This document shows positions 1-9,181 of a stretch of DNA of 39,277 nucleotides, piece after piece; position 1 is the stretch's first letter, and each line of letters starts with the position of its first letter. Source of the DNA: an uncultured Erwinia sp. (GTDB taxonomy: Bacteria; Pseudomonadota; Gammaproteobacteria; Enterobacterales; Enterobacteriaceae); contig CAMIKG010000046.1 in the NCBI GenBank assembly GCA_946221915.1, positions 1 through 39,277 of the forward strand. The letters run 5' to 3'. Made by a program: the position numbers and the translations under genes. The notes beneath the pieces are model-generated. The model was given only the letters and a program-made list of their open reading frames with translations. It ran no database searches and was not told the DNA's origin.

Positions 1-33
1 CCCAGCCTCCCCCCGCCACGCGGGGGGAGGAGC
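1..33. repeat. GC-rich hairpin repeat, copy 1 (truncated by window edge)
   Basis: The arm CCTCCCCCCG (6-15) is complemented exactly by CGGGGGGAGG (21-30). It is preceded by CCCAGC, as in the copies near 4020 and 39165. It lies just beyond the 3' end of fhuB. There is no U-tract on either strand, so it resembles a dispersed REP-like element more than a simple terminator. Confidence 0.6.
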
Positions 34-66
34 AATGCAGGCTTCCGCCACAGGCAATAAAACGAC

Positions 67-2049
67 TCAGCTTTTCCGCAACAGATAGACAAAGTAAGGC
101 GCACCAAAGAAGGTGGCCAGCAACCCTGCCGGGATCTGATCCGGGAACGACATCATGCGCCCACACCAGTCAGCAAACACCATCAGCACCGCCCCTAACA
201 GCGCGGCCATCACCAGTTGCGGCAGCGCGCGCCGGAATCCGAGCATCCGCGCCATATGTGGCGCCATCAGACCAATAAAGCTTAGCGGGCCGATGGTCAG
301 CGTGGCGGCGGCGGTCAGCGCAGCAGAGAGCAGTAACAGCGCCAGACGCGACGGAGTCAGCGCCATACCCACCGCACGCGCCGTTGCACCGCCCAGTGGC
401 AGAATCGTCAGCCAGCGCGCGGCCAGCGGCGCGATGGCAATCAGCGCCACCGCAACCAGCGCCGTACGCAGCGCCTGCGCGCCATCCACCTGATACGTGG
501 AGCCAGACATCCAGGTCAGGATACTGGCGGTACGCGGATCGCCGCTGGCTAAAAACAGCATCAGCAGCGTGGTGAATGCGGTACTCAGCGCCATCCCGGC
601 CAGCAGCATACGCTGTGGCGAGAAGCCGCCACGCGCAGACACCAGCATGATAATCAACAGCGTCACCGCCGCCCCCAGGCTACCCGCCGGCAACGCCCAG
701 GCAAACGCGCCGCCACCCGGCACGATAAACAGCATCACCACCACACCAAAGGCGGCACCACCGCTGATGCCCAGCACTTCCGGACTGGCCATCGCGTTAC
801 CGGTCAGGCGCTGGATAATGCATCCCGCCACCGCCAGCATTACGCCCGCCGCCAGTGCGGCAATCAGACGCGGCCCGCGCCACGGCAGCAATTGTTGCCA
901 CATCTCACCGCTGGCCCACAGCCAGCCACCCGCGTTACGGCCAAAGGAGAGCGCCACCGCCACCATCAGTAACAATACGCCCAGCGCCAGCAGCGCCCAC
1001 CACAGGACGTGGTGACGCTCAGCCGGCACACGATCGCCCTGATCCAGCGCAGGCGGCACCGATCCGGTACGCAGACGCGGCAGCAACCACAGCAGCAGCG
1101 GTGCGCCGATCATCGCAGTCACTGCGCCGGTGGACACTTCGAGCCAGACGCCCGCCAGCCACTGCACACTCTGATCCGCCAGCCACAGCAGCAACGCCCC
1201 AATCGTCGGCGCCAGTATCATCCGGCTAAGCAAACGACGCGCGCCAAGCATCCGCGCCAGCAGCGGCGCAAACAGGCCGATAAAGCCAACAATACCCACA
1301 GTGCTGACCAGCTGCGCGCTGAGCACAATCGCCAGCGCCAGTGCGGCAAAGCGCGCCAGCCCCAGCGCCAGGCCAAGGTTTTTCGCCACGCCATCATCCA
1401 GCCCCATCAGCGTCAGCGGTCGCAGCAACAGCAGCGCCAGCGCAAACGCGATCAGCAGGCGTGGCCACAGCAGCAACACATTGCTCCAGTCCAGCTGGTT
1501 CAGCGCGCCGGTGCCCCACAGGAAGGTGCTCTGCAACTGGTCATGGTTAAAGATGGCGATAATCTGGTTCACTGCGCCGCAGTAGAGGCTCATCACCAGA
1601 CCGGCAAGGATCAGCGTCACCGGCGACAGGCGTCGCCCCCAGGCGATGCCAAACACCACCACGCCAACCAGCAGCGCGCCGATGAGCGCAGCGATTTGCG
1701 GGGTCAGCAGCGCACCGGCCGCGCCTGACAGCGTCACGATGGTAATCCCCAGTTGCGCGCCGGAGGCCACGCCAAGCGTGGTCGGCTCCGCCAGCGGATT
1801 ACGCAGCACCTGCTGGAACAGCAGCCCCGCCAGTCCCAGCCCCGCCCCAACCAGCAGCGAGACAGCCAGCCGCGGCAGCAGGCTGTAATGGAACACCATC
1901 TGGCGAACATTATCGCTGTCCGGGCTCAGGAAAGCGGCGCGCCATTGCGCCAGCGGCAGCTGGTGCATCAGGTTATAAACCGTCAGCGCCAGCGTGGCGA
2001 ACAGCAGGCCCAGCAGCAGTACGGTGGAGAAACGATGATTTCTCAGCAT
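67..2049 (-). CDS. fhuB: Fe(3+)-hydroxamate ABC transporter permease FhuB
   Basis: Inner-membrane permease that carries ferric hydroxamate siderophores (ferrichrome type) from FhuD into the cytoplasm, powered by FhuC. At about 660 residues it is the normal double-length FhuB, made of two homologous FecCD-type halves. The first half has the coupling segment GFIGLFAPLLARML and the second has SFIGLMAPHMARML, each followed by further membrane helices. It is very similar to E. coli FhuB as I remember it. The start chosen is the second of two tandem ATGs (2052 and 2049). It lies 4 bases after GGAGG and overlaps the fhuD stop by one base (TGATG), implying translational coupling. It is the last gene of fhuCDB, with a hairpin repeat after it. 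Confidence 0.96.
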   Translation of the reverse strand: MLRNHRFSTVLLLGLLFATLALTVYNLMHQLPLAQWRAAFLSPDSDNVRQMVFHYSLLPRLAVSLLVGAGLGLAGLLFQQVLRNPLAEPTTLGVASGAQLGITIVTLSGAAGALLTPQIAALIGALLVGVVVFGIAWGRRLSPVTLILAGLVMSLYCGAVNQIIAIFNHDQLQSTFLWGTGALNQLDWSNVLLLWPRLLIAFALALLLLRPLTLMGLDDGVAKNLGLALGLARFAALALAIVLSAQLVSTVGIVGFIGLFAPLLARMLGARRLLSRMILAPTIGALLLWLADQSVQWLAGVWLEVSTGAVTAMIGAPLLLWLLPRLRTGSVPPALDQGDRVPAERHHVLWWALLALGVLLLMVAVALSFGRNAGGWLWASGEMWQQLLPWRGPRLIAALAAGVMLAVAGCIIQRLTGNAMASPEVLGISGGAAFGVVVMLFIVPGGGAFAWALPAGSLGAAVTLLIIMLVSARGGFSPQRMLLAGMALSTAFTTLLMLFLASGDPRTASILTWMSGSTYQVDGAQALRTALVAVALIAIAPLAARWLTILPLGGATARAVGMALTPSRLALLLLSAALTAAATLTIGPLSFIGLMAPHMARMLGFRRALPQLVMAALLGAVLMVFADWCGRMMSFPDQIPAGLLATFFGAPYFVYLLRKS

Positions 2050-2927
2050 CATGCCTCCAGCGTCGCAGCAATGACGCGACAAAGATGCATCGCCGTCAGC
2101 GTGGCGCCATAGAACCAGACGGCTGGCGCACGCTTAAAGCGCTGCTGGCGCACAAAGGCGAAGGATTGCCACAGTGGCGAGGCGGACACCTGCGCCATCA
2201 GTTTATCGTCATCGTGGCCGAAGCAGATGACATCGACATCTTTGATGTTCGCCAGCCGCTCAAGACCGACCACCGAACTGCCCCAGAAGCCGGTCTCCTC
2301 CTGCCAGGCATTTTCCAGCCCCAGCCGTTCCAGCACTTCATGGAACAGCCCTGGGCGGCCAAACACCATGGCGTGATGGCTGTCGAGCAACGACATCAGC
2401 AGCAGTGGCCGCCGCTCGCGCAGGCTTAGCCGCGCACGCATAGCGGCGATAAAGGTGTCAAATTCCGCCAGATGCTGTGTGGCGCGCTGTTCAAGTCCCA
2501 GACGCTGACCCAGGTCAGTCACCGCCTTGCGCGCTGCCGTCAGCGGCTTGCCATCCTCGCCGCTAAACACAAAGCCCATCGACGGCGCAATGCGCGCCAG
2601 TTTTTCCGGCGAGGCATTATCCTGGTAGTAGAGGATCAGCGAGGGTTGCAGCTGAGTGAGTAGTTCGAGATTGGGTTCCGTGCGCAGGCCCAGATCAACG
2701 GTATTGGCCGCTAATTCAGGCTTATCTACCCAGATGCGGTAGTTATGAATTTCCGACACGGCCATCGGCATCACGCCCAGCGCCAGCAGCGGTTCGACAG
2801 GTAACCAGTCCAGCACGGCGATGCGCTGAAGGTCTGGCGTGGACTCTGCAGCCCGCACCGATAAAGGAAGCCACAACGGAGAGGTGGCCATAGCCGCCAG
2901 CAAACGGCGGCGCAGGTAATCCGGCAT
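2049..2927 (-). CDS. fhuD: Fe(3+)-hydroxamate periplasmic binding protein FhuD
   Basis: Periplasmic receptor that hands hydroxamate-bound iron to FhuB/FhuC. The 292-residue protein opens with a short basic segment containing RRR at residues 6-8, followed by a hydrophobic stretch ending near VRAA (residues 24-27). This is consistent with a twin-arginine or Sec signal and cleavage around residue 27. The body has the all-helical-backbone binding-protein fold typical of FhuD/BtuF, with landmarks such as RTEPNLELL, GFWGSSVVGLERLA and AVWFYGATLTAMH. It is 15 bases downstream of fhuC and overlaps fhuB by one base, so the three genes form one operon. Confidence 0.95.
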   Translation of the reverse strand: MPDYLRRRLLAAMATSPLWLPLSVRAAESTPDLQRIAVLDWLPVEPLLALGVMPMAVSEIHNYRIWVDKPELAANTVDLGLRTEPNLELLTQLQPSLILYYQDNASPEKLARIAPSMGFVFSGEDGKPLTAARKAVTDLGQRLGLEQRATQHLAEFDTFIAAMRARLSLRERRPLLLMSLLDSHHAMVFGRPGLFHEVLERLGLENAWQEETGFWGSSVVGLERLANIKDVDVICFGHDDDKLMAQVSASPLWQSFAFVRQQRFKRAPAVWFYGATLTAMHLCRVIAATLEA

Positions 2928-2942
2928 CAGAACATCCTGTGA

Positions 2943-3737
2943 TCAGTAAACGAAGCTGACTGGGGCGCCGCCTTGCGGATGCGGCAGAATACCCATTGGA
3001 ATGCCGTAAATCTTCTCCAGCACCTCACCATGCATAATCTCATCCGGTGCCCCCTGGGCAATCGCCACGCCGCCGCGCAATGCCACCAGATGATCGCAAT
3101 AGCGCGCCGCCATATTGATATCGTGCAGCACCGCAATTACCGTCAGTCCGCGCTGATGGCTCAAGCGCTGGATCAGCGCCAGCACATCGACCTGATGAGC
3201 GATATCCAGCGCCGAAGTCGGTTCATCGAGCAGCAGGCAGCGGCTGTTCTGCGCCACCAGCATAGCGATCCACGCGCGCTGACGCTCACCGCCGGACAGG
3301 CTGTCCACCAGCCGCTGGGCAAAAGGTTTCAGCCCGACCAGCGTAATGGCTTCTTCCACACGCTCACGATCTTCCACACCATAACGCCCTAACGCGCCGT
3401 GCCAGGGATAGCGGCCAATCGCCACCAGTTCACGTACTGTCATGCCCTCTGCCGCAGGCAGTTGTTGCGGCAAATAGGCCACCTGGCGGGCAAAGGTTTT
3501 GCTGTTCCAGTCGCCAACCGGGGCATCATTAAGCAATACCCGGCCATCGCTGGCGGCATGATGGCGGCCGAGCATTTTCAGCAGCGTCGATTTGCCGGAA
3601 CCATTGTGGCCAATCAGACCGGTCACCTTCCCTGCCGGGAAAGTCAGCGAGAGCGGATGGAGCAGCGTGCGGCCGGGAACGGTAAAGCTGACGTTGTCCA
3701 GCGAGAAAGTAGTATCCTGGGTGTGCTGAGCTTGCAT
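2943..3737 (-). CDS. fhuC: Fe(3+)-hydroxamate ABC transporter ATPase FhuC
   Basis: Cytoplasmic ATPase of the ferric hydroxamate importer. All nucleotide-binding motifs are present: Walker A GHNGSGKST, signature LSGGERQR, Walker B CLLLDEPTSALD and switch histidine in AVLHDIN. The C-terminus PQGGAPVSFVY matches E. coli FhuC. The start at 3737 gives 264 residues, close to the usual 265; an in-frame ATG five codons upstream (3752) is possible but has no visible ribosome site. It is first in fhuCDB and follows a promoter with a Fur-box match. fhuA, normally directly upstream, is absent. Confidence 0.95.
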   Translation of the reverse strand: MQAQHTQDTTFSLDNVSFTVPGRTLLHPLSLTFPAGKVTGLIGHNGSGKSTLLKMLGRHHAASDGRVLLNDAPVGDWNSKTFARQVAYLPQQLPAAEGMTVRELVAIGRYPWHGALGRYGVEDRERVEEAITLVGLKPFAQRLVDSLSGGERQRAWIAMLVAQNSRCLLLDEPTSALDIAHQVDVLALIQRLSHQRGLTVIAVLHDINMAARYCDHLVALRGGVAIAQGAPDEIMHGEVLEKIYGIPMGILPHPQGGAPVSFVY

Positions 3738-3809
3738 GGCTGTCTTCAACATTGGCGGACGCAGCGAACCGCGCCGGGTTAAACATTAAGGTCGAAAAGA
3801 AGTAGCACT

Positions 3810-3852
3810 ACGATACCAGATGTGAATGTAAACGATAATGATTATTAGAACG
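3810..3852 (-). promoter_or_regulatory. Fur-regulated promoter of fhuCDB
   Basis: Read on the minus strand, AATAATCATTATC (within 3834-3852) matches the right two thirds of the Fur consensus, about 14 of 19 positions overall. It overlaps a possible -35 TTATCG (3833-3838). A -10 TATCGT with an upstream TG extension (3810-3815) follows after a 17-base spacer. Iron repression of the importer is therefore expected. The Fur site is more certain than the exact -10/-35. Confidence 0.6.
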
Positions 3853-3994
3853 GAAAATGGCGGTGAGTTGGGTAATAAGATTGACGACGATACCGTTGGG
3901 GCGGGAATTGCACTCTTTGAGAAAAGGATAGGCCGGGCTATGAGCTGAAGCGCCTTCACTGAGATAAGGGGGAAGGGAGCCGCGGCTCAGAAAT

Positions 3995-4050
3995 GGAGTC
4001 GTCAGCTCCCCCTCCCTAGCCCTCCCCCATATTATGGGGGAGGGAGTCGT
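3995..4050. repeat. GC-rich hairpin repeat, copy 2
   Basis: A leader containing CAGCTCCCCCTCCC is followed by a perfect 11-bp hairpin: CCCTCCCCCAT (4020-4030) pairing with ATGGGGGAGGG (4034-4044). The whole 56-base element is nearly identical to the reverse complement of the element at 39151-39202. It fills the gap just 3' of mrcB. The remaining 3853-3994 shows no gene; a segment AAGGGGGAAGGGAG near 3966 may be a decayed extra arm. Confidence 0.7.
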
Positions 4051-4056
4051 ACGCGA

Positions 4057-6552
4057 TCAGTTGCCGCCGAACATATCCTTAATCCAGCCCGCCACGCCAT
4101 CCGCGTCTTTCTGCTCTGACTGCGGTTGTTGCTGCTGCTGTTGTTCCTGCTGTTGCTGCTGAACCTGCTGCTGTTGCTGCTGGCACAGTGCACTGGCGTC
4201 GGTGGTCCAGACCGGCAGGGTACGCCAGCTGCTGGCGCCGCCGCAGACAAAGTTGCCGGAGTAATCGACACTCATTGCCGCGATATCTTCCGGTGGCGTC
4301 AGCATCAGCGGCATCGGCGTCTGATTGCCCAGATAGCGGCTGTAGATCTGCATCGCACCGGAGGCACCATACAGTTTGGTCGGCTGGTTGTTATCACGGC
4401 CAATCCAGGTAATCGCCACCTCTTTGCCATCAATACCGGCGAACCAGCTGTCGACCTGACTGTTGGTGGTACCGGTTTTCGCCGCCAGATGCGCATTCGG
4501 GAATTTCGCCCCCAGCGCACGCGCAGTCCCGTGGTCCGCCACCTGCTGCATTGTGTAGAGCGTCAGATACGCCGCCTGCGACGGTACGGCACGCTCCGCC
4601 TGCGGGAAGCTCTGGTACAGCACGGTGCCATCTTCCGCTATCACCGAACGCAGTGCAGACAGTGGCGCGCGGTTACCGCCGCTGGCGATGGTCTGGAACG
4701 CCTGCGCTACTTCTACTGGCGTCAGGTTCAGCGCACCCAACAGCATCGCCGGATTCGGCTGCAGCTGATCTTTCGGCGCGCCAAGTTTAGTCCAGGTATC
4801 AATCACCTGTTGCAGACCCAGCGTCATGCCAAGATTCACCGTCGGCACGTTCATCGAACGCGTCAGCGCATCCACCAGCATCACCTGACCGCTAAATTTA
4901 CGATCGTCGTTCTGCGGGCTCCATACCTGACCATTAGGCTGCTTCAGCGAGATCGGATTATCGGCGATCCAGCTGTTCAGGCGGTATTTATCCGGCTGGC
5001 TTAACGCCGTCAGATAGGTGGCGGGTTTCGCCAGCGAGCCGATGGAACGGCGCGCCTGCAGCGCACGGTTGTAACCTGCAAACTGCGGGTCAGAGCCGCC
5101 GACCATCGCGCGCACTTCACCACTGAAGCGGTCGACCACCACCATCGCGGTTTCCAGATCGTTCAGACCACGCTGTTTACGCAGAACCGGAATGCCCTCT
5201 TCCACCGCTTTTTCCGCTGCATCCTGCGATACGGAATCCAGCGTGGTGAAAATTTTCACCCCGGAGAGATCCTTCACCTTATCGCCCAGTTTCTGCTGCA
5301 GCTCATTACGCACCATCTGCATAAAGGCAGGCTGTGGCGTAATCACGCCGCCCTTCGGCTGTACGCCGAGCGGACGCGCGCTGAGCATGTCGTACAGCTC
5401 CTGGTCGATCACGTTCTGCTGCTGCAACAGACGCAGCACCAGGTTACGCCGTTCCAGCGCCAGTTTCGGGTTACGCCATGGGTTATACAGCGATGCCCCT
5501 TTCACCATCCCCACCAGCAGCGCCTGCTGATCGAGGCTAAGTTCATCCACCGGACGGCCGAAGTAGTACAGGCTGGCCAGCGGGAAGCCGCGAATCTGAT
5601 CGCTGCCGCTCTGGCCGAGATAGACTTCGTTCAGATACAGCTCAAGGATGCGATCTTTGCCGTAGCGCGCATCCATGATCAGCGCCATATAGGCTTCATT
5701 GGCCTTACGCCACAGCGAACGCTCGTTGGTGAGGAACAGGTTTTTCACCAGCTGCTGCGTCAGGGTACTGCCGCCCTGCACCGCGCGACCGGCGGTGATA
5801 TTGGCGAGGAAGGCGCGGCCAATCGAGTACAGGCTGATGCCATCATGCTCATAGAAATGGCGGTCTTCGGTCGCGATCAGTGTATCCACCAGCAGATCCG
5901 GGAAGCCGGAACGCGGCACAAACAGACGCTGTTCGCCGTTCGGCGACTGCAGCATGGTGATCAGGCGCGGATCGAGGCGGAAGAAGCCGAAATCACGGCC
6001 ATTTTCGAGGTTTTTAATCTCGCTCAGCGCGCCATTGCTGAAGGACAGGCGGGCACGAATCTGCCCCTCTTTGCTGTCCGGGAAATCAAACGGACGGCGG
6101 ATCATCTCAATGCTGTTAGCCTGCACGGTAAACTCGCCGGGACGGGTCATGCGCGTCACCTGACGATACTGCGTGCCTTCCAGCAGTGCGACCATCTCCT
6201 GCTTGTTGTAGGACATGCCCGGCTCAAGGCTGACCATGCGGCCATACACCGTCGCCGGCAAATCCCACACCTTGCCGTCGATGCGGCTGCGAATTTGTGA
6301 ATCGAGGTATACGCCGTAAATCGCCATCAACACGACAAATACCAGCAGCAGCTTGATAAACAGCCCCAGCCAGCTTCTTCTTTTCTTACGCGGCATCAGT
6401 TCCGGTTCCTCGTCATCATCGTCATCATCCTGATAATCGTCATAATCATCCTCGTCGTACTCTTCTTCCCTGCGGCGACCTTTTACCGGCTTACGTGGCG
6501 GCTTAGGCTGTTTCCCTTTACGCCCAATAGGTTCGCGATCATTCCCAGACAT
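4057..6552 (-). CDS. mrcB: Bifunctional peptidoglycan glycosyltransferase/transpeptidase PBP1b
   Basis: Class A penicillin-binding protein that polymerises glycan strands and cross-links peptides in the periplasm. Visible in order: a cytoplasmic tail with an acidic low-complexity run (about residues 29-50), one membrane anchor (about 61-84), the UB2H domain, the GT51 domain with catalytic Glu229 in ATEDRHFYEHDG, and the transpeptidase with SIGSLAKP (Ser506, Lys509), SMN and KTGTT. The start at 6552 gives MSGNDREPIGRKG, matching the E. coli N-terminus; an upstream in-frame ATG (6585) is less likely. The C-terminus is an unusually long glutamine-rich tract before the conserved end DGVAGWIKDMFGGN. 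It lies 107 bases after hrpB on the same strand. Confidence 0.97.
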   Translation of the reverse strand: MSGNDREPIGRKGKQPKPPRKPVKGRRREEEYDEDDYDDYQDDDDDDEEPELMPRKKRRSWLGLFIKLLLVFVVLMAIYGVYLDSQIRSRIDGKVWDLPATVYGRMVSLEPGMSYNKQEMVALLEGTQYRQVTRMTRPGEFTVQANSIEMIRRPFDFPDSKEGQIRARLSFSNGALSEIKNLENGRDFGFFRLDPRLITMLQSPNGEQRLFVPRSGFPDLLVDTLIATEDRHFYEHDGISLYSIGRAFLANITAGRAVQGGSTLTQQLVKNLFLTNERSLWRKANEAYMALIMDARYGKDRILELYLNEVYLGQSGSDQIRGFPLASLYYFGRPVDELSLDQQALLVGMVKGASLYNPWRNPKLALERRNLVLRLLQQQNVIDQELYDMLSARPLGVQPKGGVITPQPAFMQMVRNELQQKLGDKVKDLSGVKIFTTLDSVSQDAAEKAVEEGIPVLRKQRGLNDLETAMVVVDRFSGEVRAMVGGSDPQFAGYNRALQARRSIGSLAKPATYLTALSQPDKYRLNSWIADNPISLKQPNGQVWSPQNDDRKFSGQVMLVDALTRSMNVPTVNLGMTLGLQQVIDTWTKLGAPKDQLQPNPAMLLGALNLTPVEVAQAFQTIASGGNRAPLSALRSVIAEDGTVLYQSFPQAERAVPSQAAYLTLYTMQQVADHGTARALGAKFPNAHLAAKTGTTNSQVDSWFAGIDGKEVAITWIGRDNNQPTKLYGASGAMQIYSRYLGNQTPMPLMLTPPEDIAAMSVDYSGNFVCGGASSWRTLPVWTTDASALCQQQQQQVQQQQQEQQQQQQPQSEQKDADGVAGWIKDMFGGN

Positions 6553-6659
6553 TCGTTTCTTTTCTCCAGGGATTGCCATCGGCAACGCCGACTACTCTGT
6601 TCCTGTTCTGCATCACGAAGTAGTGGAACCTTCCGAAATGCAGCGTGTGCAATGGCCGT

Positions 6660-9131
6660 TCAGGACGGCGGGGAAAACTTTTTTGTCCGCCGCGTGGGCA
6701 GCGTATTGGCCGGATCGTCCGGCCAGAGATGCTTCGGGTAACGCCCTTTCATCTCTTTCTGTACCTGCGGATACGCGCCGCGCCAGAATGCCGCCAGGTC
6801 GCGGGTGATTTGCAATGGACGCTGGGCAGGCGACAGCAGTTCCAGCACCAGCGGCACCCTCCCGTCGGCGACGCAGGGGTTTTCCGCTTCGCCGTACATC
6901 TCCTGCAAACGCACCGCCAGTACCGGCGGCAGGGTGGCGTCGTAACGCAGCGGCAGACGACTTCCGGTCGGCACAGTGTAATGAGTTGGCAGCGCACTAT
7001 CCAGCCGCTGTCGTTGTGACCACGTCAGGAATTGTAATAATGCGTTGGCGAGATTGATTTGCCGCAGTCCTTTCAGATCGCGCACGCCGTCCATCATCGG
7101 CAGCAACCAGCGTTCCAGCGTCGCCAGCAGCGCCTGATCGTCGCAGGCGGGCCACGCCTCTTCCGGCAGCCACTGCGCGGCGCAGGCCAGCCGCATGCGC
7201 AGCTGTTCCGCTTCCGGCGTCCAGTTCAGCACTTCCAGCCCTTTTTCGCGCACCCAGTTCAGCATAGCGGCATGTAACTCTTCCGGCTGCGGTTTCGCCA
7301 GCGGCTGCGCCTGTAGCACCAGCGAGCCAATCTGCTGACGTTTCCAGGCGCGCAGCGTGCCCTTTTCCTCGTCCCACTCCACGGCGGTCACCGACTGCAC
7401 CTGCTGCGGGCACTGACGTACCAGCGCATCAATATCCACCGGCAGCGCCTGCAGGATACGTGCATCGGGCTGTGCGCCGCTTTGCAGCAGCAACGGCGTC
7501 AGCAACCATTCGTAACGTGTTAATGCGTGGTCATCATCCAGCTGTGCGCCGATGCCGTTCGCCAGCTGGTAGCTCCCCTGCTGACCACGGCGGCGCGCCA
7601 GCCGATCGGGAAAAGCGGACATCAACAGCGGCGCGATCAGTTCGCTGTCCGGCTCGCCGCCGCTGACGCCAAGACGCTTCTGCAGCTGACGCGCGCGCCG
7701 CTGCCAGTGTGACTGCGGACGCGAGAAACTGTCACGCACATCGCCGCTGCCGTTGCGCGGTGGCTCTTCGAGGATCGCCACCAGCCGTGCGGCAGTTGCC
7801 GCGCGATCGGCATCACTGCCCGCCGCAATCAGCAGCGCGGCATAGCGCGGATCGCTGCCGAGCTGCGCCATTTTGCGCCCTTTCTCCGTCAGTTTGCCGC
7901 TGGCGTCCGTCGCGCCCAGCAGATGCAGCAGCGCAGCAGCGGCCTGCAGTGCGGCGGCAGGCGGTTGATCGAGCCAGCTCAGCTGAGCAATATCGTGACA
8001 GCCCCACTGCAGCACATCGAGCCACAGCGCCGCGAGATCGCTCTGCACAATCTCCGCGTCAGCATGGCTGGCGGCACGCTCCGCCTGCTCTTTCCCCAGC
8101 AGATGCAGGCAGATGCCCGCAGCAAGACGCCCGGCACGCCCGGCGCGCTGCGTCATCGAGGCCTGGCTGATACGCTGGGTTTGCAGTCGGGTCAGGCCAG
8201 TACGCAGATCAAAGCTGCCCACCCGCTCCAGCCCGCTGTCCACCACCAGCCGGATACCTTCAATGGTTAAACTGGTTTCCGCGATATTGGTCGCCAGTAC
8301 CACTTTGCGCCGCCCGGCAGCCGCAGGCAGAATCGCGCGCTGTTGTTCGCTTAACGGCAGCGCACCATACAGCGGACAGAGGTCGACGTCCGCGCTGACA
8401 CGCTCTTCCAGCAACGTTTTAATGCGCTGGATCTCGCCCACGCCGGGTAAAAACAGCAGCAGTGAGCCCGCTTCATCGCGCAGCAGCTGGCTGACTTCAC
8501 GCGCCACGGCGTCGTCGAAACGCAGATGCGCGGGCAGCGCACTGTAGCGACGCTCCACCGGGAAACTGCGCCCTTCAGAGACGATCACCGGCGCCTCCGG
8601 CAGCAGCTCGCTCAGCCGCTGATTATCCAGCGTGGCCGACATCAGCAGAATTTTCAGATCGTCACGCAGCCCCTGCTGCACATCCAGCAGCAGCGCCAGC
8701 GCCAGGTCGGCCTGCAGGCTGCGTTCATGGAATTCATCGAGGATCACCAGTGACACACCGTCCAGCGACGGGTCCTGCTGCAGTATACGCGTCAGAATGC
8801 CTTCGGTGACCACTTCCAGCCGGGTGTGGGGTCCAACACAGGTTTCCGCTCGCATACGGTAACCCACGGTTTCGCCCGGCTGCTGGCCGAGCAGTTCCGC
8901 CAGCCGCTGCGCCACATTGCGCGCCGCCAGCCGGCGCGGCTCCAGCAGCAGAATGCGACCGTGAAACGCCGACTGTTGCAGGATCTGTAACGGCAGCCAG
9001 GTCGATTTACCGGCGCCGGTCGGCGCCGCCAGCAACACCTGCGGCGCCTGCTGTAACGCAGCGAGCAGTTCAGGCAGTACGGCACTGACGGGTAAGTCAC
9101 TCACAGGAAAACTCCGTAACAACGTGGTCAT
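6660..9131 (-). CDS. hrpB: ATP-dependent RNA helicase HrpB
   Basis: DEAH-type helicase of the DExH/HrpB family; its cellular role is poorly defined. About 823 residues, near the E. coli 809. Motifs in order: APTGAGKST (Walker A), LDEFHERS (motif II), SATLD (motif III), ATNIAETSLTIEGI and QRAGRAGR (motif VI), then the HrpB-specific C-terminal domain ending PDDPANTLPTRRTKK. The start chosen is ATG 9131 (MTTLLRSF); an upstream in-frame ATG at 9167 would add 12 residues that look non-conserved. It is divergent from thpR, whose start is 50 bases away, so the two share a short promoter region. Confidence 0.95.
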   Translation of the reverse strand: MTTLLRSFPVSDLPVSAVLPELLAALQQAPQVLLAAPTGAGKSTWLPLQILQQSAFHGRILLLEPRRLAARNVAQRLAELLGQQPGETVGYRMRAETCVGPHTRLEVVTEGILTRILQQDPSLDGVSLVILDEFHERSLQADLALALLLDVQQGLRDDLKILLMSATLDNQRLSELLPEAPVIVSEGRSFPVERRYSALPAHLRFDDAVAREVSQLLRDEAGSLLLFLPGVGEIQRIKTLLEERVSADVDLCPLYGALPLSEQQRAILPAAAGRRKVVLATNIAETSLTIEGIRLVVDSGLERVGSFDLRTGLTRLQTQRISQASMTQRAGRAGRLAAGICLHLLGKEQAERAASHADAEIVQSDLAALWLDVLQWGCHDIAQLSWLDQPPAAALQAAAALLHLLGATDASGKLTEKGRKMAQLGSDPRYAALLIAAGSDADRAATAARLVAILEEPPRNGSGDVRDSFSRPQSHWQRRARQLQKRLGVSGGEPDSELIAPLLMSAFPDRLARRRGQQGSYQLANGIGAQLDDDHALTRYEWLLTPLLLQSGAQPDARILQALPVDIDALVRQCPQQVQSVTAVEWDEEKGTLRAWKRQQIGSLVLQAQPLAKPQPEELHAAMLNWVREKGLEVLNWTPEAEQLRMRLACAAQWLPEEAWPACDDQALLATLERWLLPMMDGVRDLKGLRQINLANALLQFLTWSQRQRLDSALPTHYTVPTGSRLPLRYDATLPPVLAVRLQEMYGEAENPCVADGRVPLVLELLSPAQRPLQITRDLAAFWRGAYPQVQKEMKGRYPKHLWPDDPANTLPTRRTKKFSPPS

Positions 9132-9181
9132 AATGGGGCAGGCATTGTAGCATTCATCCACATTCATTACCGGAGGCTGCC

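Noticed and set aside
1009..1728. 239-residue plus-strand ORF antisense to fhuB
   Set aside because: It is rich in Gln/Arg/His with no recognisable domain, as expected for the shadow of a GC-rich membrane protein gene; fhuB on the other strand is certain.
67..2049. FhuB seen as a fusion of two permeases
   Set aside because: The double-length form with two homologous halves is the normal FhuB architecture, not a novel fusion.
4126..5004. 292-residue plus-strand ORF starting with poly-leucine, antisense to mrcB
   Set aside because: The leucine run is the complement of the polyglutamine codons of PBP1b. No ribosome site and no family resemblance.
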